From Planctomyces sp. SH-PL62 (GTDB taxonomy: Bacteria > Planctomycetota > Planctomycetia > Isosphaerales > Isosphaeraceae), in contig NZ_CP011273.1 in assembly GCF_001610895.1 (NCBI RefSeq), positions 3,658,001 through 3,722,000 of the forward strand: a stretch of DNA of 64,000 bases, given 5' to 3'. The notes beneath the pieces are model-generated. The model saw only the letters and a program-made list of their open reading frames with translations. It was not told the DNA's origin and did not search any database. The translations under genes and the position numbers were made by a program. This document shows, one piece after another, positions 61,173-64,000 of this stretch. How positions within the stretch are numbered: position 1 is the first letter of the stretch; each line of letters begins with the position of its first letter.

Positions 61173-64000
61173 ATGCGACAGGGAATCCCCCCCCGCCAGG
61201 GTCTTTATGATCCGACGAATGAACACGACGGTTGCGGCGTGGGATTCCTCGTCGACATCAAGGGCCGTAAATCTCACGCCATCGTCCGCGACGGCCTCTC
61301 CGCGCTGGTCAACCTGGACCATCGCGGCGCCTGCGGCTGCGAGAACAACACCGGCGACGGCGCGGGCATCCTCATCCAGATCCCCCACGAGTTCCTCAAG
61401 GCCCGCTGCGCCCTGCTGGGCATCGACCTCGGCGAGCCCGAGACCTACGGCGTCGGCTCCTTCTTCTCCTCGCCCGACCCGGCGCAGCAGGAGTTCGGCC
61501 GCAAGCTGTTCGAGGAGCTTGTCGCCGACGAGGACCAGGTCTTTCTCGGCTGGCGCCGCCTGAAGACCGACAACAGCTCGCTCGGCGACGGAGCCAAGTC
61601 CGTCGAGCCGGCCGTCTTCCACGCCCTGATCGGCCGCGGCGCGACCACCAAGGACGCCGACGCCTTCGATCGCAAGCTCTACGTGATCCGCAATCGGTTC
61701 GAGAGCGCGATCCTGGAGTCCGGGCTGGAGGACCACAAGTTCTTCTACTTCCCGAGCCTCTCCTGCCGCACCCTGGTGTATAAGGGGATGCTCACCCCCG
61801 CCCAGGTCGAGGACTATTACGCCGACGACCTCCGCGATCCGCTCATGGCCAGCGCGATCTGCATGTTCCACTCGCGGTTCAGCACCAACACGTTCCCCAG
61901 TTGGGAGCTCGCCCACCCCTACCGGCTGATCTCGCACAACGGCGAGATCAACACCCTCCGGGGCAACATCAACTGGATGCGGGCCCGCGAGGCCCTCTTC
62001 GAGTCGAGCCTGTACGAGCCCGGCGACCTGGAGCAGCTCCGGCCGATCATCCGGGAGGGGCTCAGCGACACCGCCTGCCTCGACCACGCGCTGGAACTCC
62101 TGGTCCGCTCCGGCTACGGCCTGGCCCACGCGATGATGATGCTCATCCCCGAGGCCTGGGAAAACCACGAGACGATGTCCCAGGAGAAGAAGGACTTCTA
62201 CGCCTACCACAGCTGCCTGATGGAGCCCTGGGACGGCCCGGCGGCGGTCGCGTTCACCGACGGCCGCTGCGTCGGCGCCACCCTCGACCGCAACGGCCTG
62301 CGGCCCAGCCGGTACGTCGTGACCACCGACGGCCGGGTTATCATGGCGTCCGAGGTCGGCGCCCTCCAGGTCGACCCCGAGAACGTCGAATACAAGGGCC
62401 GGCTCGAACCGGGTCGGATGTTCCTGATCGACCTGGAGCAGGGGCGAATCGTCGGCGACGAGGAGCTGAAGCAGCAGATCGCCACGGCCAAGCCTTACGG
62501 CGAATGGCTCAAGGAATACATGGTGCCGCTGGCCGACCTGCCGGCGGCCCCGATGGTCCCCGGCCCCGACCGCCGGACGCTCCACCAGCGCCAGCAGGCC
62601 TTCGGCTACACGCTGGAGGACCTGAAATTCATCATCGGGCCGATGGGCGAGAAGGGGGAGGAGGCGATCGGCTCGATGGGCAACGACGCCCCGCTGGCCG
62701 TCCTCTCCGACCGCGCCCAGCCGCTCTCCAACTACTTCAAGCAACTCTTCGCCCAGGTCACCAACCCGCCGCTCGACGCGATCCGAGAGGAGCTGGTGAC
62801 CTCGGTCTTCACCGGCGCCGGCGGCGAGAAGAACCTGCTGGAGCCGGTCCCCGACTCCTGCCGCCAGATCGCCCTGGACATGCCGGTCGTCGACAACGAC
62901 GAGATGGCCCGGCTCAAGCAGCTCGACGGCTGGCGCGGGTTCACCTCGGTCACGCTCCCCATGCTGTTCGTCGCCCGGGACGGGGTCGCGGGCATGCGTC
63001 GGGCGCTCGAAAGCCTCTTCGAGCAGGCGAGCGAGGCGATCCGCGGCGGGGCGAGCCTGATCATCCTCTCGGACCGGGGCGTGAACGCCGAGATGGCCCC
63101 GATCCCGTCGCTCCTGGCCTGCTCGGGCCTGCACCACGACCTCGTCCGGAAGGGCCTCCGCGCCCGCGCCGGACTCTTGATCGAGTGCGGCGACGCCCGC
63201 GAGGTGCACCACTTCGCGCTGCTTCTGGGGTACGGCGCCGGGACGATCAATCCCTACGTCGCGTTCGAGACGCTGTACGACCTCGTCCGTCACAAGGTCC
63301 TCAAGGGGATCGACTACGAGGAGGCCGTCCACCGCTACCAGAAGGCCATCAAGAAGGGGGTCGTGAAGGTGATGTCCAAGATGGGCATCAGCGCGATCCA
63401 GAGCTACCGGGGCGCCCAGATCTTCGAGGCCATCGGCCTGAACGAGGAGTTCGTCCGCGAGTTCTTCGACAAGACCTCGTCGCGGATCGGCGGCGTCGGC
63501 CTGGAGGAGATCGCTCGGGAGACGCTGGAGCACCACACTCGCGCCTTCTCGCCCCGCGAGCTATCCGGCGGCACGCTCGAGGAAGGGGGCCAGTATCAGT
63601 GGCGCCGCGACGGCGAATTCCACCTGTTCAACCCCGAGACGGTCTTCCGGCTCCAGCACGCCACCCAGGCCGGTCGCTTCGACGTCTTCCAGAAATACAC
63701 CCGGATGATCGACGAGCAGAACGAGCGTTTGAACACGCTCCGCGGCCTGTTCGGCTTCCGGTTCGACGATTGCCGGCCGATCCCGATCGACGAGGTAGAG
63801 CCGGTCGAATCCATCGTCCGGCGGTTCGCCACCGGCGCCATGAGCTACGGCTCGATCTCGGCCGAGGCCCACGAGACCCTGGCGATCGCCATGAACCGCC
63901 TGGGGGGGAAGTCGAACACGGGCGAAGGGGGCGAGGACCCCGAGCGGTTCAAGCCCCTCCCCAACGGCGACAGCAAGCGAAGCGCGATCAAGCAGGTCGC
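61173..64000 (+). CDS. gltB: Glutamate synthase large subunit, cut by window edge
   Basis: The first 942 codons are open to the right edge. Propeptide MRQGIPPRQGLYDPTNEHDG precedes Cys21, the class II amidotransferase nucleophile (CGVGFLVDIKGRK). The glutaminase domain runs to about residue 430 (NNTGDGAGILIQIPHEF, HSRFSTNTFPSWELAHPYRL with IAHNGEINT-like ISHNGEINT, LRPSRYVVTTD). The central domain follows, and the FMN domain begins near 885 (ATGAMSYGSISAEAHETLAI, LGGKSNTGEGGED). It makes two glutamates from glutamine and 2-oxoglutarate. The Fe-S cluster and C-terminal beta-helix lie outside. The ATG at 61173 is chosen by homology. Confidence 0.96.
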   Translation, partial: MRQGIPPRQGLYDPTNEHDGCGVGFLVDIKGRKSHAIVRDGLSALVNLDHRGACGCENNTGDGAGILIQIPHEFLKARCALLGIDLGEPETYGVGSFFSSPDPAQQEFGRKLFEELVADEDQVFLGWRRLKTDNSSLGDGAKSVEPAVFHALIGRGATTKDADAFDRKLYVIRNRFESAILESGLEDHKFFYFPSLSCRTLVYKGMLTPAQVEDYYADDLRDPLMASAICMFHSRFSTNTFPSWELAHPYRLISHNGEINTLRGNINWMRAREALFESSLYEPGDLEQLRPIIREGLSDTACLDHALELLVRSGYGLAHAMMMLIPEAWENHETMSQEKKDFYAYHSCLMEPWDGPAAVAFTDGRCVGATLDRNGLRPSRYVVTTDGRVIMASEVGALQVDPENVEYKGRLEPGRMFLIDLEQGRIVGDEELKQQIATAKPYGEWLKEYMVPLADLPAAPMVPGPDRRTLHQRQQAFGYTLEDLKFIIGPMGEKGEEAIGSMGNDAPLAVLSDRAQPLSNYFKQLFAQVTNPPLDAIREELVTSVFTGAGGEKNLLEPVPDSCRQIALDMPVVDNDEMARLKQLDGWRGFTSVTLPMLFVARDGVAGMRRALESLFEQASEAIRGGASLIILSDRGVNAEMAPIPSLLACSGLHHDLVRKGLRARAGLLIECGDAREVHHFALLLGYGAGTINPYVAFETLYDLVRHKVLKGIDYEEAVHRYQKAIKKGVVKVMSKMGISAIQSYRGAQIFEAIGLNEEFVREFFDKTSSRIGGVGLEEIARETLEHHTRAFSPRELSGGTLEEGGQYQWRRDGEFHLFNPETVFRLQHATQAGRFDVFQKYTRMIDEQNERLNTLRGLFGFRFDDCRPIPIDEVEPVESIVRRFATGAMSYGSISAEAHETLAIAMNRLGGKSNTGEGGEDPERFKPLPNGDSKRSAIKQV

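Noticed and set aside
60771-63536. Open minus-strand frame opposite gltB
   Set aside because: gltB is clear on the plus strand; the antisense frame has no recognisable domain.

Overview
This window looks like chromosomal DNA of a high-GC planctomycete, probably of the Isosphaeraceae (Paludisphaera/Singulisphaera-like). The reasons are family-level: three Tat-exported DUF1501 proteins, a DUF1559 pseudopilin-like protein, a WD40 protein with a planctomycete-type single-haem domain, a DUF1080 protein, a pre-peptidase-like exported protein, a membrane-tethered Hanks-type kinase, and many exported proteins of unknown function. The assignment rests on gene content; no rRNA or other marker was available. 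No tRNA, rRNA, insertion sequence, prophage or CRISPR array was recognised.

Layout, 1-24 kb. The left edge cuts a glutamate dehydrogenase. It is followed by a creatininase-family hydrolase, a copper-type CusF-SCO fusion, an ArsR regulator with a histone-H1-like tail, and a TolC-family efflux protein. A DUF1501 protein, a zinc-ribbon membrane protein and a membrane-first Ser/Thr kinase follow, then a REP-like inverted repeat. Next come the WD40-cytochrome/PPC pair, a small Cys-rich exported protein and the DUF1559 protein. A minus-strand run (cbpA, cbpM, a small membrane gene, rnpA, yidD) joins chaperone, RNase P and membrane-insertion genes. Then come cdd and cysI, a LolA-like exported protein, and two adjacent exported paralogues.

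Layout, 24-41 kb. Two DUF1501 genes diverge from a shared upstream region, one followed by a GlcG/HbpS-type exported protein. Next are a broken Uma2-type gene, an exported unknown protein and a CusRS-like two-component system. The most interesting region is 33-41 kb. A minus-strand operon (flippase-like protein, polyprenyl-phosphate glycosyltransferase GT2, GT-C membrane glycosyltransferase) diverges from a tightly coupled plus-strand operon. That operon holds a GmhA-like sugar-phosphate isomerase, a HAD phosphatase, an unrecognised 368-aa protein, an HldA/RfaE1-like kinase and a GGQ release-factor-like protein. All four junctions overlap by 4 nt. I read this as a candidate sugar-activation and glycolipid/glycan assembly locus.

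Layout, 41-64 kb. This part is mostly housekeeping: CHAD protein, cstA, SUI1/eIF1-like factor, DinB protein, HhH-GPD glycosylase, rpsT, TPR protein, SMP-30 lactonase-like protein, infA, a divergent RNase HII-like protein, ParA, an APC amino-acid permease, nitroreductase, ispD, an Mrr-like nuclease, a CoaC-like flavoprotein, and a LysR regulator upstream of a glutamate synthase cut by the right edge. Two genes near 54.8 and 56.1 kb (DUF1080 and an SGNH hydrolase) are each broken by one missing G in a G-run. These may be sequencing errors or true pseudogenes.
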